A stretch of 64,000 nt of DNA from Pseudomonas paeninsulae (GCF_035621475.1 NZ_CP141799.1:2778501-2842500); one strand, 5' to 3'. Shown: positions 1-10,331, counted from the stretch's first letter. The notes: generated from the letters alone by a model not told the origin. Made by a program: numbers and translations.

Positions 1-82
1 CTATGGCGGCGATGCGCGTTTGCGCCAGCTCGATGCGAAACAGGCCGCTGCGGCCACGCAGACGGGCATTGACGATATTCAT
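1..82 (-). CDS. Amidohydrolase / cytosine deaminase-like protein, N-terminus only
   Basis: The gene starts at the ATG whose complement is 80-82 and runs off the left edge, so only 27 residues are visible, beginning MNIVNARLRGRSGLFRIELA. A short beta-strand pattern of this kind (residues naming the scaffold of the metal-dependent hydrolase, then the start of a second strand) is typical of the N-terminus of amidohydrolases such as cytosine deaminase. No catalytic residue is in view. A TRAP permease remnant lies a kilobase away, but the DNA between is broken, so it gives no functional hint. Confidence 0.5.
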   Translation of the reverse strand, partial: MNIVNARLRGRSGLFRIELAQTRIAAI

Positions 83-187
83 GGGTTACTCCAGATGTGG
101 GCACAGATCCAGGCGTAGATTAACAGGCCCTCGGCGGCGCAGGCCGAGGAACGCCGCCCAACAAGCTCACGTCATTTTGTAGCGTAG

Positions 188-211
188 GGCGTACTCGCGA
201 AGCAGTACGCC
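188..211. repeat. REP-like extragenic palindrome
   Basis: GGCGTACT and AGTACGCC pair perfectly around an 8-nt loop (CGCGAAGC). The surrounding TAGGGCG / CGCCCTA pieces at 185 and 260 form a second, inverted pair. This is the architecture of REP elements scattered between Pseudomonas genes. Confidence 0.55.
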
Positions 212-304
212 GTTACAGCCAATGCCGCTACGCTCGTGGGCGACCGACACCCTGCTCCGCCCTACAAATTCGTACTTTCGAAAACAGCCGAATTGTTGCC
301 GAAA

Positions 305-457
305 TCAGGAAATATTTTTCAGAGTGCCCTTAGTCATACCCACCGGAATGCGATTTTTCTTGGCGAATGCGTCGACGAATTCGAACGTGATTTTGAGGGG
401 GCCTGCGACAAGCATCTGATTCAGGCCACTGGTTTTCACTACTGGATCAATCGCCGC
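305..457 (-). pseudogene. Unrecognised protein C-terminal fragment
   Basis: About 50 codons on the minus strand are open and protein-like, from IDPVVKTSGLNQ to a natural stop after GMTKGTLKNIS, with an in-frame stop just upstream and no start. The hydrophobic/charged pattern (KITFEFVDAFAKKNRIPVG) looks like real coding sequence rather than chance. I cannot name the family. It lies among other fragments between the edge gene and the truncated TRAP permease, so I read it as a leftover of a deleted gene. Confidence 0.25.
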
Positions 458-559
458 TTAGGGGTAGACGTGCGGCGATCAGAGGTTGTGAAAATATCAA
501 GCACCGTCGCGAGGCCGCCTCCAGGCGGTCGCAGTAGGCGGGCATCTGTTCGCAAGTTC

Positions 560-884
560 TCAGGGCACGCTGCTGAGCACCGCCCTACTGCTGTCCAGAG
601 CGCCGTCGCCCTCCATGACCAGCAAGGTTGCCGGCATTACTTCGCGCTTCGACAACGAACTGACCACCTCGCGTAACGGGCCGATGGCGCTGCCGTTGGC
701 CGCCCCGGCGGCGTTGGTCTTGAAACTCGCTACCGGCTGGTTCTGGCCAGCGAGGTAGAGACTGTAGACAGTCTCTGGCTTGAGCTTGAACAACGCTACA
801 TCCAGTGAATCGACCAGCCCCAGGTTGCGCGCCACCACAAAACCGCCGCCCTCCCCCTGCTTGGCCTTGAGCGCGACGTTATGC
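560..884 (-). pseudogene. C-terminal remnant of an unrecognised protein, fused to TRAP permease DNA
   Basis: The last ~105 codons read as ordinary protein, from about NVALKAKQGEGGGF through ETVYSLYLAGQNQPVASF to a stop at 560. The same frame continues upstream for 170 more codons, but that part is the antisense of the TRAP permease and is low-complexity. The genuine part therefore stops near 884, where the permease coding begins on the opposite strand. This marks a recombination junction that truncated both genes. Family unknown; the strand-rich repeats suggest a secreted or anti-sigma-like protein, which is only a guess. Confidence 0.4.
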
Positions 885-1909
885 GGCTCGCCATTTCCGG
901 CTACGGCCCGGCCACCACCGCCGCGGTCGGCATGCTGATGATCCCGGCCATGGTCAAGCGTGGTTACGGTAAGGGTTACGCCTCGGCGGTCACCGCCTCC
1001 TCCGGCGGCCTGGGCATCATCATTCCGCCGTCGATTCCGATGGTGATCTTCGGCATCTCGGCCATGGGCATGCTGCCGTCCTCCGATGCGATAGAGAAGT
1101 ACGGCGAATTCGGTTCGGTATCGATTCCCAAGCTGTTCATCGCCGGGGTCGTGCCTGGGCTGATGCTGGCCGGCGGGCTGTTGGTGATGAACTACTTCCG
1201 CTGCAAAAAACTTGGCTACACCGGCAGTGGCGAAGGCTGGTCCGCGGCGAATATTCGCAAGGCCTTGCGTGATGGGTTCTGGTCGATCCTCGCCCCCTTC
1301 GTGATTCTCGGCGGTATCTACACCGGCCTGTTCACCCCGACCGAGTCGGCCATCGTGGCGATTTTCTATACCCTGTTCGTCGGCCTGTTCATCCATAAGG
1401 AACTGCACATCAAGGAGCTGTTCAAGTCGCTGGAGACCACCACCTGGATCACCGGGCGGGTGCTGGTGATTCTATTCACCGCCACGGTGTTCGGCCGCCT
1501 GCTGGTGGAGAACCAGATTCCGGCCATCGTCGCCGACTCGATGCTCAGCCTGACCGACAATCTTTACCTGATCTGGATATTGATCATCGGCTTCCTGCTG
1601 TTCGTCGGCATGTTCATGGAAACCCTGGCGGCGATCATGATCCTCACCCCGGTGATTCTGCCGATCGCCTACAGCCTGGGCATCGACCCGGTGCACTTCG
1701 GCATCGTGCTGATCTGCTGCCTGAGCATCGGCTTCATGACCCCGCCGATGGGCGAGAACCTGTTCATCGCCTCCGGTATTTCCGGCACGGCGATCGAGGA
1801 AATCTCGCACAAGGCGCTGCCCTTCGTGGCGATCCTGACCATCGCAACCCTGATCATCGCCTACGTGCCGGCGATCAGCCTGACCCTGCCCGCGCTCTTG
1901 GGGTATTGA
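885..1909 (+). pseudogene. TRAP transporter large permease (DctM-type), 5'-truncated
   Basis: The protein of about 340 residues matches the C-terminal four fifths of DctM-type TRAP permeases, which carry C4 acids, sugar acids or similar anions into the cell. It begins inside the conserved SGYGPATTAAVG segment and continues through GIIIPPSIPMVIFG, the ESAIVAIFYTL region and the C-terminal TPPMGENLFIASG motif. Several hydrophobic helices are present. Roughly 90-100 residues including the first helices are missing because foreign DNA lies directly upstream, and no small permease or binding protein is next to it. The only available ATG (881) is fortuitous. It is probably non-functional; the intact TRAP set in this window is at 38685-41492. 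Confidence 0.8.
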
Positions 1910-2006
1910 CGACCCTCACCTGACTTTGTCCTTGACCGGGATCGCCAGCGCGATAAATGCTGGAGATCCCTACGGGGCACGGAAAACATCTGAGGCTCCA
2001 GGCGCC

Positions 2007-2206
2007 CCTCACCGCACTTCAGCGTTATGGTTAAATCAGGTCGAGCGCTGGTTCTCCACGCCGATCAACCAATACATCCGCCGTGACACTAACCGCTCGA
2101 CGCGCCAGCTTGAACAAGCCATTCGCAAATTACTGGACTGAACAACGCCACTCCCAAGCCGCTCGCGTGGTCTAAGCCTGCGATGACCAGAATAATTGAT
2201 TGAATC
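2007..2206 (+). pseudogene. IS630-family transposase, C-terminal remnant
   Basis: From about 2010 the frame reads HRTSALWLNQVERWF...NQYIRRDTNRSTRQLEQAIRK, the typical C-terminal end of IS630-family DDE transposases. Near 2140 a frameshift moves the remainder (NNATPKPLAWSKPA) to the neighbouring frame. No N-terminal domain or terminal inverted repeat is seen. The sequence upstream in the same frame (1926-2006) does not look like transposase, so the fragment is an isolated tail. Confidence 0.7.
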
Positions 2207-2506
2207 GGCCCAGGCTGTATGAAAATGTTTTAGAGCGCGTTTGTTTGAGAAGGCAACAAAAACCCGCCAGAGCGGGTATCTTCAAAACCATTTCGACATC
2301 CTCTCAACAACCTCCCAGGCGATGCTCGATCACCCGTGATTTGAGTGCGCCCTGCGCTTCAGTCAGGTGACGCAGGTGGTGGAAGCCTTCGGCCTGACTA
2401 GGCCGATCAGTTAGCCGCGCGGCTGCTGGACTGGACCGTGGCCCACGGCCACGCCAGCTTAGGCCGGCGCTGAGTTTTTTAACCGAGCGCCAGCCTCGGC
2501 GCGTGG
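2207..2506. other. Gene-poor stretch with fragments before sufE
   Basis: It holds an IS1182-end-like motif at 2206-2227, the terminator at 2258-2276, and a ~30-codon minus-strand C-terminal fragment (about 2304-2400, reading GFHHLRHLTEAQGALKSR and a natural stop). A short plus-strand tail ends at 2472. None has a start or a recognisable family. Confidence 0.35.
2258..2276 (-). terminator. Rho-independent terminator, minus strand
   Basis: CCCGC and GCGGG pair around CAGA, and on the minus strand the stem is followed by TTTTTG. It lies about 30 bp downstream of a minus-strand open stretch (stop at 2304) ending in VIEHRLGGC, so it probably ended a gene now reduced to a fragment. Confidence 0.55.
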
Positions 2507-2929
2507 CTAGAGGGCCGCGGCGGCAGTCGCCTGAATGCGTTGGACCATGGCCCGCAGGCCGTTGCCGCGGGTGACGCTCAGGTGTTTGATCAGATTCAAT
2601 TGCTCAAAATACTGCTCGATATCGAAATCGCGGATCTCGGCCGGGCGTTTGCCGTTATAGGCGGCCAATACCACGGCCAGCAGGCCCTTGACGATAAAGG
2701 CATCGCTGTCCGCGTCGAAGAACAAGCGGTCGTCGCGCTGCTGGCTGACCAACCAGACCTGGCTCTGGCAACCGCGCACCAGATGCTCATCGGTGCGCTG
2801 GGCGTCATCCAGCGGCGGCAGTTCGCGGCCCAGGTCGATGATGTATTTGTAGCGTTCTTCCCAGTCATCGAAAAAAGACAGCGTCTCGATGATGTCGTCG
2901 CTGCTGATCTGGGTGCCGAATTGACTCAT
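2507..2929 (-). CDS. sufE: Cysteine desulfuration protein SufE
   Basis: SufE takes the persulfide sulfur from the cysteine desulfurase SufS and passes it to the SufBCD scaffold for Fe-S cluster assembly in the cytosol. The 140-residue length is normal. The sulfur-accepting cysteine sits in HLVRGCQSQVWL (residues about 48-59), and the following VKGLLAVVLAAYNG segment is conserved in the family. It is the last gene of the minus-strand suf operon, 43 bp after sufT. The start at 2929 gives the expected short N-terminal helix. Confidence 0.93.
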   Translation of the reverse strand: MSQFGTQISSDDIIETLSFFDDWEERYKYIIDLGRELPPLDDAQRTDEHLVRGCQSQVWLVSQQRDDRLFFDADSDAFIVKGLLAVVLAAYNGKRPAEIRDFDIEQYFEQLNLIKHLSVTRGNGLRAMVQRIQATAAAAL

Positions 2930-2972
2930 GCCCTTAGCCCTCGCAAACCGTACTCGTTCAACCTTGGTCCCT

Positions 2973-3506
2973 TCAAAAGAACATCCCGGTTTCGAGCTGC
3001 GCTTCTTCGCTCATCATTTCACGGCTCCAGGCGGGATCGAAGACCAGGTCGACCTTGACCGTTGCCACGTTGGGTACCAGGCGCAGCCGATACTCCACGT
3101 CCCCCACCAGCACCGGGCCCATGCCACAGCTTGGCGCAGTCAGGGTCATGCGGATATCCACACGCTTGGCGTGCTGATCGATTTCAACCGCATAGATCAG
3201 CCCGAGATTGACCAGGTCCACCGGGATTTCCGGGTCGAACACCGTGCGCAACGCCTCCCACACCTGGGATTCGTGGATCAGCTCATCGGTCGGCGCGGGG
3301 AAGCTCAGCAGCTCCGGTTCCAGGCCGATATTGGCCGCATCGGTGCCATCGACCCGCACCATCTGACCGTTATAGGTCACGGTGTAATTACCCCCCAGGG
3401 ACTGGGTGATAGTTACAAAGGTATCTTTGGGGATGGTTAGCGGTGTGCCATCGGGGACCCGGCGCGCGGGGCAATCGGCCTGCGCAACTACCATACGTCG
3501 TTCCAT
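2973..3506 (-). CDS. sufT: SufT, DUF59 (MIP18-like) Fe-S assembly/maturation protein
   Basis: SufT proteins help mature or transfer Fe-S clusters and are usually encoded at the end of suf operons. The C-terminal half is the DUF59 domain: VFDPEIPVDLVNLGLIY followed by TLTAPSCGMGPVL, where the Ser-Cys-Gly motif carries the conserved cysteine. The N-terminal ~80 residues, including IPKDTFVTITQSLGGNYTV, are the extension specific to SufT-type rather than short PaaD-type proteins. It begins 3 bp after the sufA stop codon, so the two are certainly cotranscribed and probably translationally coupled. Confidence 0.88.
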   Translation of the reverse strand: MERRMVVAQADCPARRVPDGTPLTIPKDTFVTITQSLGGNYTVTYNGQMVRVDGTDAANIGLEPELLSFPAPTDELIHESQVWEALRTVFDPEIPVDLVNLGLIYAVEIDQHAKRVDIRMTLTAPSCGMGPVLVGDVEYRLRLVPNVATVKVDLVFDPAWSREMMSEEAQLETGMFF

Positions 3507-3509
3507 TTT

Positions 3510-3866
3510 TTAACTCACACTGAAGCTTTCGCCGCAACCACATTGGTCTTTGACGTTGGGGTTGATGAACCTGATCTGGTGGTTGATGCCTTCCTTGACC
3601 AGGTCGATTTGCGTGCCGGACAGCACCGGCAAGCTCTCGCGTTCGATGAACAATTCGATCTGCTCATCCAGGCGGTAATGCAGGTCATTCTCGCCGGCCC
3701 GCTCGACCATATCGAGCACATACATAAAACCGGTGCAGCCGCTTTTCTTGACGCTAACGCGCACCGCCTTGCCCGCCTGGCTACCCAGCTGACGGCGCAG
3801 ATATTCCAGAGCGGCCGGGGTGACGGTGACCACCTGCTGGCTCGGATCGAAGGATTCAACGCTCAT
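3510..3866 (-). CDS. sufA: A-type Fe-S carrier SufA (HesB/IscA family)
   Basis: A-type carriers accept Fe-S clusters from the scaffold and hand them to apoproteins. The three expected cysteines are present: one in KKSGCTGFMYVLD (about residue 44) and two in the C-terminal DQCGCGESFSV. The length of 118 residues is normal. The gene sits between sufS and sufT on the minus strand. By context it is SufA rather than IscA or ErpA; sequence alone would not separate these reliably. Confidence 0.9.
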   Translation of the reverse strand: MSVESFDPSQQVVTVTPAALEYLRRQLGSQAGKAVRVSVKKSGCTGFMYVLDMVERAGENDLHYRLDEQIELFIERESLPVLSGTQIDLVKEGINHQIRFINPNVKDQCGCGESFSVS

Positions 3867-3896
3867 GCCATGACTCCTAAAAAACTGTGTGACTCT

Positions 3897-5141
3897 TTAT
3901 AGAAACTCTCTGACCTTGGCCAGCGCCTCGAACAGCCGATCAACCTCGGCAAAGGTGTTGTAGATGCTGAAACTGGCGCGCACGGTGCCGGGAATGCCGA
4001 ACTGATCCATGATCGGTTGCGCGCAGTGGTTGCCGGAACGCACGGCTACGCCCTGCTGATCCAGCAACATGCCCACGTCATGCGGATGGGCGCCGTCCAG
4101 CAAAAAGCTCAGTACCGCGGTCTTGTGCGCCGCCGTGCCGACCAGGCGCATCCCCGGAGTGGCTTTGGCGCGTGCTTCGGCATAGGTCAGCAAGGCCTGT
4201 TCGTGCGCCGCCGCGGCCACGCGGTCAAGGCGCTGCAGGTAATCCACCGCCGCACCGAAACCAATCACCCCGGCAATGTCCGGCGTGCCGGCTTCAAACT
4301 TGTAAGGCAGCTGGTTGTAGGTGGTGCCGGCAAAACTCACCGATTCGATCATCTCGCCGCCGCCCTGGTAGGGCGGCATGCTTTCCAGTAGTTCGGCCTT
4401 GCCATACAACACGCCCAGCCCGGTGGGGCCAAACAGCTTGTGGGCGGAAAACACGTAAAAATCGCAGTCCAGCGCCTGCACATCCACCGACCAGTGGCTC
4501 ATGGCCTGGGCGCCGTCGATCAGGCACAAGGCGCCGACGGCATGGGCCATGCGCACGATCTCGTCGACCGGATTGATGCTGCCCAGGGCGTTGGACACCT
4601 GCGCGCAGGCGACCATGCGTACGCGCTCGTCGAGCATGTCGGCAAAGGCGGCCATGTTCAGCGTGCCGCTGGCGTCTACCGGAATCGCCTCGACCGTGGC
4701 GCCCATTTCGGCGGCAATCATCTGCCAGGGCACGATATTGGAGTGATGCTCCATGGCCGAGACCAGAATTCGATCACCCGCTTTCAGCTGACTGCGGCCC
4801 CAGCAGGCGGCCACCAGATTGATGCCTTCGGTGGTGCCGCGGGTCCAGATGATCTGCCGGTTGTGTGGCGCATTAATCAAGCCGGCAACCTTGCCGCGCG
4901 CTGCCTCGAATTTCTCGGTGGCGCGCTCGGCCAGGGCATGGGCACCGCGGTGCACATTGCTGTTGTCCTGGCGGTAGTAATCGACAATGGCCTGAATCAC
5001 CGCCTCGGGCTTTTGCGTGGTGGCGGCGTTGTCCAGGTACACCAGCGGATGGCCATTGACCTGTTGGTGCAGAATCGGAAAATCCTGGCGAATGTGTTCG
5101 ACATCAAAGGCCGGGTGCGAGTGAAGTGCGTGCTCAGTCAT
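3897..5141 (-). CDS. sufS: Cysteine desulfurase SufS
   Basis: SufS is a PLP enzyme that removes sulfur from L-cysteine as an enzyme-bound persulfide and gives it to SufE. The protein shows YLDNAATTQKP near the N-terminus, the TEGINLVA and EHHSNIVPWQ segments, the PLP lysine in FSAHKLFGPTG, and the active-site cysteine in RSGNHCAQP near the C-terminus. The ATG at 5141 is preferred to an upstream one at 5171: it gives the usual N-terminus (MTEHALHSHPAFDVEHIRQDF) and overlaps the sufD stop by 8 bp, indicating translational coupling. Confidence 0.95.
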   Translation of the reverse strand: MTEHALHSHPAFDVEHIRQDFPILHQQVNGHPLVYLDNAATTQKPEAVIQAIVDYYRQDNSNVHRGAHALAERATEKFEAARGKVAGLINAPHNRQIIWTRGTTEGINLVAACWGRSQLKAGDRILVSAMEHHSNIVPWQMIAAEMGATVEAIPVDASGTLNMAAFADMLDERVRMVACAQVSNALGSINPVDEIVRMAHAVGALCLIDGAQAMSHWSVDVQALDCDFYVFSAHKLFGPTGLGVLYGKAELLESMPPYQGGGEMIESVSFAGTTYNQLPYKFEAGTPDIAGVIGFGAAVDYLQRLDRVAAAAHEQALLTYAEARAKATPGMRLVGTAAHKTAVLSFLLDGAHPHDVGMLLDQQGVAVRSGNHCAQPIMDQFGIPGTVRASFSIYNTFAEVDRLFEALAKVREFL

Positions 5142-6441
5142 CGTCCAGTTGCTCCAGGTGGGCTGTTTCACGGCCGAGCAGAGCGGCGATACGCGGGCGC
5201 AGATAGGCCTGCACCGCCGGTTCCGGCACCTGATTGAGCAGCTCGTTGATAAACCCGAAACTGAGCATGCTCATGGCCTCGGCATGGGACAGCCCGCGGC
5301 TCTGCAGGTAAAACAGCGAGGTCTGATCGAGCTGGGTAATGGTTGCACCATGAGCGCAGCGCACATCGTCGGCGTAGATTTCCAGCTCGGGCTTGGTGTA
5401 GACCTCGGCGTTGCGCGAGGTCAGCAGGTTTTTGTTGCTGAGCTCGGCCAGGGTCTTCTGGGCCTGGGGATGAATATGAATGCGCCCGTTGAACACCGCC
5501 TTGGCCGAGTCGCCAATAATGCCGCGGAAAATCTCATTGGTGCTGCAGTGCGGCACGCAGTGCTCGACATTGGTGTGGTAATCGATCAGCTGTTTGTTGC
5601 GCGGCAGGTACACGCCATGCAGCTCCAGGTGTGCGCCCGGGCCGCGGTGATTGACCTGGTAGTCGATGCGCTTCAGGCGGCTGCCCTGGGCCAGGGTGAA
5701 ACCGTAAAAGCGCGCGTCGCGCTGCAGGTCCACATGCACGCCGCCCACATGCAGCAGGTCTTCCTGCTCCAGGTTGATGCGGTAATGCTGCAGCTGGGCA
5801 TTGGCGCCTACCACGGCCTCGGTCAGGCAATTGACGAAGCCGTTCTGCGTGGCTGCGCTGGAGACGTAGTGCTCGATCAACTCAGCCTGGCTGCCCTCTT
5901 CCAGCACCAGCAACACGCGCTGATTGCTCACTGCTGGTTGCGCCTCGGGGGTCGAGACATTGAGGATATACACCGGTTTGTCGAACGTCTGACCCTTGCC
6001 CACCTGCACCAGAATACCGTCGGCCAGCCAGGCGTTGCTTAGCGCGGCAAACAGGTGTCGCTGAACATCGACCACCTGGCCCAGGTGCTGTTTGATCAGC
6101 TGTTGCTGCGCCGTGTCGGCATCGGCAAAGCGCACCACCCCTTGCGGCAATGGGCTGGAATGCTCAGCGGCAAACTGGCCGTTGATAAACACCAGGCGGG
6201 TAGCGTCCAGCGGCATGGCATCGACGCTGGCCTGCCAGTCGCCAGCGCCCGCCGAGGCCCAGCGAACCGGACCGCTGGTTTGCAGGGGGGCCAGCGTGGT
6301 GTGCTGCCATAATTCGGTTTTTCGCCCCGGCCAGGTGGCTGCCGACCAGTCTGCTGCGCCCTGTTGACGCAAGGTGGCAAGCCAGGCCGGATTGTTCTGT
6401 GCGGCGGCCAGGGTGATGGCGTTTTTTTGAAAGTCAGTCAT
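5134..6441 (-). CDS. sufD: Fe-S cluster assembly protein SufD
   Basis: SufD forms the SufBC2D scaffold with SufB and the ATPase SufC. The C-terminal half has the beta-helix core seen in SufB and SufD, with HCSTNEIFRGI, VFNGRIHIHPQAQKT and the DDVRCAHGATITQLD motif. The last contains the histidine and cysteine region found in both paralogues. Length is about 435 residues. The ATG at 6441 (MTDFQKNAITLAAAQ) is chosen over a longer reading from 6546 because the latter lies inside sufC. Only 4 bp separate it from the sufC stop. Confidence 0.93.
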   Translation of the reverse strand: MTDFQKNAITLAAAQNNPAWLATLRQQGAADWSAATWPGRKTELWQHTTLAPLQTSGPVRWASAGAGDWQASVDAMPLDATRLVFINGQFAAEHSSPLPQGVVRFADADTAQQQLIKQHLGQVVDVQRHLFAALSNAWLADGILVQVGKGQTFDKPVYILNVSTPEAQPAVSNQRVLLVLEEGSQAELIEHYVSSAATQNGFVNCLTEAVVGANAQLQHYRINLEQEDLLHVGGVHVDLQRDARFYGFTLAQGSRLKRIDYQVNHRGPGAHLELHGVYLPRNKQLIDYHTNVEHCVPHCSTNEIFRGIIGDSAKAVFNGRIHIHPQAQKTLAELSNKNLLTSRNAEVYTKPELEIYADDVRCAHGATITQLDQTSLFYLQSRGLSHAEAMSMLSFGFINELLNQVPEPAVQAYLRPRIAALLGRETAHLEQLDDD

Positions 6442-6445
6442 GGTT

Positions 6446-7195
6446 TCAGGCGACCCCGTTTTCCAACCAGCTGTAGCCTTTGGCTTCCAACTCGAGGGCC
6501 AGGCTCTTGTCGCCGGATTTGACGATGCGGCCATCGGCCAGCACATGCACGTAATCCGGCACTATGTAGTCCAGCAGGCGCTGGTAGTGGGTTACCACGA
6601 TAAAGCTGCGCTTGCCGTCACGCATGCTGTTGACGCCTTCGGCCACCAGTTGCAGGGCGTCGATATCCAGCCCGGAGTCGGTTTCATCGAGGATGCACAG
6701 ATCAGGCTCAAGCAGCATCATCTGCATGATCTCGTTGCGCTTCTTCTCGCCGCCGGAAAAACCTTCGTTAACCCCGCGTTTTAAAAAGCTCGCATCCAGA
6801 TCCACACGCTTACTGGTGGCCCGGGCCAGTTTCATAAACTCGACCGCCGACAGCGGCGGCTGACCGGTGTGCTTGCGCTTGGCATCCACCGACACCTTGA
6901 GAAATTCCATATTGCTCACGCCGGGAATTTCCACCGGGTACTGGAAGGCCAGAAACAAACCTTCACGGGCCCGTTCTTCGGTGCTCATGGCCAGCAAGTC
7001 ACGGCCCTTGAAGGTGATGACGCCGGCGGTGGCTTCATAGCCCGGGCGGCCCGAGAGGACATTGCCCAGGGTGCTTTTGCCGGAACCATTGGGGCCCATG
7101 ATGGCGTGTACTTCGCCGGGTTTGATCTCGATAGCAAGACCTTTGAGAATTTCAAGGCCTTCAACTTTTGCGCATAAGTCTTTGACTGATAACAT
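6446..7195 (-). CDS. sufC: Fe-S assembly ATPase SufC
   Basis: SufC is the ABC-type ATPase that drives the SufBC2D scaffold. Walker A is GPNGSGKSTLGNVL, the Q-loop lies in LAFQYPVEIPGVSN, the ABC signature is FSGGEKKRNEIMQM, and Walker B is LCILDETDSGLD. There is no membrane partner, as expected for SufC. The start MLSVKDLCAKVEGLEILKG at 7195 matches the family. A longer form from 7234 adds 13 residues without family support. It lies between sufB and sufD in the operon. Confidence 0.95.
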   Translation of the reverse strand: MLSVKDLCAKVEGLEILKGLAIEIKPGEVHAIMGPNGSGKSTLGNVLSGRPGYEATAGVITFKGRDLLAMSTEERAREGLFLAFQYPVEIPGVSNMEFLKVSVDAKRKHTGQPPLSAVEFMKLARATSKRVDLDASFLKRGVNEGFSGGEKKRNEIMQMMLLEPDLCILDETDSGLDIDALQLVAEGVNSMRDGKRSFIVVTHYQRLLDYIVPDYVHVLADGRIVKSGDKSLALELEAKGYSWLENGVA

Positions 7196-7255
7196 ATTTA
7201 ATGCCTGATATCTGTATAAATTGGGGGCATTCAAGGTCGTTCTGAGGTGTTCAGG

Positions 7256-8692
<1,437 letters not shown>

Positions 8693-8815
8693 GGTATCAC
8701 CTCAGTCATGCAGCCAATCGGCGAAGGCCCTTGGCGGCAAAGTCAGTTCAGGCTTGCAGTCACACTGCCTTGTGCCGATGGCACCCGGTTGGCGTACTGC
8801 ACGAATCAGGCGGCT

Positions 8816-9310
8816 CTAACGGCCGCTGCAAATAATGTGTTCCGGGCTTGCAGTTGACTGGCCAGGGGCGCAGTCGGACTCGTTCTGGCGCGTATGCACC
8901 CTTCTGATATCCTCGCGGCAGATCAGATCTGCCAGGCTGATATTGTTTAAAAACTGCTGCAGGCGTTCACTCAGGTCCGACCATAAGTGATGGGTAAGGC
9001 ACACCTCACCCTGCTGGCAGTCGGCCCGGCCGAGGCAGCGCGTGGCATCCATGGAGTCATCCACCGCTTCGACGATCTGCTCCACGCTGATCTGTGCGGG
9101 ACTGCTCGCCAAGCGGTAGCCGCCGCCGGGCCCGCGAACACTGGTCACCAGCTTGCAACGACGCAACTTGGCAAACAGTTGCTCCAGGTAGGAGACAGAC
9201 ACCCCCTGGCGCTGGGAAATTTGCGCAAGAGTGATGGGGCCTTGATCCTCATGAAAGGCTAGATCAAGCATCGCCGTTACCGCATAGCGGCCTTTAGTAG
9301 TCAGTCTCAT
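8816..9310 (-). CDS. iscR: Rrf2-family Fe-S regulator IscR
   Basis: IscR senses Fe-S status: with a [2Fe-2S] cluster it represses type-1 promoters, and as apoprotein it can activate suf-type genes. The N-terminus [18 protein letters not shown] starts the winged helix-turn-helix. The cluster cysteines lie in [19 protein letters not shown], with the 5-residue spacings typical of IscR, and a histidine follows. The ATG at 9310 is chosen because an upstream extension to 9370 would run through the operator. The C-terminal tail (~30 residues) is variable in the family. It heads the suf operon and is probably autoregulated. Confidence 0.93.
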   Translation of the reverse strand: MRLTTKGRYAVTAMLDLAFHEDQGPITLAQISQRQGVSVSYLEQLFAKLRRCKLVTSVRGPGGGYRLASSPAQISVEQIVEAVDDSMDATRCLGRADCQQGEVCLTHHLWSDLSERLQQFLNNISLADLICREDIRRVHTRQNESDCAPGQSTASPEHIICSGR

Positions 9311-9349
9311 TAACGGCTCCAAGCCGGCCGGACAGGTCTGTACCATGTA

Positions 9350-9374
9350 ATAACCAAGTGTTTTAGTCAAGTAT
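9350..9374 (-). promoter_or_regulatory. IscR type-1 operator and promoter of iscR-suf
   Basis: On the minus strand the site reads ATACTTGACT, four A, then CACTTGGTTAT. It matches the type-1 IscR consensus ATASYYGACT-RWWW-YAGTCRRSTAT in the whole first half and in most positions of the second. TTGACT inside it can serve as a -35 box. The site is 40 bp upstream of the iscR start, which predicts feedback repression by holo-IscR. Confidence 0.8.
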
Positions 9375-9377
9375 TAT

Positions 9378-9870
9378 TCACTTGCCGGACTTTGTTCCTC
9401 GACGTCCTGGACGGCACGTAGCAGGGTCTTACGCCGTGAGCTGGCGGAGAACTTGATGGCCTTGCGGTGTTCATGGTGCTGTCCAGCGAGGTGTGCAGCA
9501 GCACATAGATACCGCGCAAGGCCGCATTGGCGCGCATTTCGCGGGTCAGTTGGTAGCCGTCCATCCCAGGCATTCCGATGTCCGAAACCACAATTTCGAT
9601 GGCCTGGGGCGTGTCGGTCAGGCGCAGCAGTTCAGCCCGCGCCTCCTCGCCATTGCGCAGTGGCAGGCACGGCCGCGCAAGGTATTGAGCGTCTGGTGCA
9701 GGGCTACACTCGAGTCATCCACCACCAGCGCCCGCGCCGCTGCAGTTGGGCGAGCTGGTCGCCGGACAGTTCGGGCGCAGCCGGCAGGTAGGCGAGCGGC
9801 ACCAGTCCATGAAAAGTGCGTTCGATATCGAGAATCTGCACCCGCCGGCAGTGCCCCGGCGATCAATGGG
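9378..9870 (-). pseudogene. cheV: cheV remnant (CheW-receiver chemotaxis protein), frameshifted
   Basis: Three frames on the minus strand join into the C-terminal part of a CheV protein. The end of the CheW-like domain reads VQILDIERTFHGLVPLAYL. A frameshift later comes the start of a receiver domain (RARALVVDDSSVALHQ). Another shift later come the phospho-acceptor region (VSDIGMPGMDGYQLTREMR) and YVLLHTSLDSTMN, and the tail ends with KTLLRAVQDVEEQ. The first ~130 residues are absent and at least three frameshifts are needed. Its 3' end abuts the IscR operator. Confidence 0.75.
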
Positions 9871-9960
9871 GTCAGAGTCTGAGGTTTCTCCAGTACAGTA
9901 GTGTGTTGCATCGACCGGTTGAATCCACAACCCACCGCTGCCTGTGACAACCGGCAGAAA

Positions 9961-9982
9961 CGGCCCAGACTGTATAAAAACG
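9961..9982 (+). repeat. Solo IS1182-end-like motif
   Basis: CCCAGACTGTATAAAAACG differs by one base from the terminal inverted repeat of the IS1182-family element at 46588-48273 (CCCAGACTGTGTAAAAACG). A GGCAGAA tract precedes it in both places. No transposase is next to it. Confidence 0.5.
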
Positions 9983-10331
9983 CCGCCGCTGTTTTGAGGT
10001 CTGGGCGGCTACGTGAAATCTGCCCGCGTGTGGCTAATCAACAGACTCGGAATTTGCGTAGAGGCGCGATTTGCGTTCTGACTCTACCCCACAAGCCTGC
10101 TCAAAAAAGCTTTTACACTGCCTCGGCCAATAGCAAGCAGTCACACAAATGTTTCTACGAAATCCGGGGCGATTCACGAATCTCGATATAGCCATAGAGA
10201 TATCAGCCTCTTTCAAGCTTGCATTGAGTGAAGACAAGTATGACGACCTGATTGATCTTCTGACAGAACTCGAAGCACTGGACAGTAGCCTGAAGCCCTG
10301 ACTATCAGGGCTCTACTGTCAGGCCAACTAC
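9983..10331 (+). other. Intergenic stretch with one possible 50-residue ORF
   Basis: The only protein-like stretch is 10149-10301 on the plus strand, an ATG-started 50-residue frame ending in acidic, leucine-rich DDLIDLLTELEALDSS. It overlaps a small hairpin (CCCTGA/TCAGGG) at its stop. No ribosome-binding site is obvious and the family is unknown. It may be the tail of a lost gene. Confidence 0.25.

Noticed and set aside
236..676. Plus-strand open frame near the left edge
   Set aside because: Composition is not protein-like and it overlaps better minus-strand fragments and a REP-like element.
881..1909. Functional short TRAP permease starting at ATG 881
   Set aside because: It starts inside a conserved helix, with no ribosome site, and foreign coding DNA abuts it upstream.
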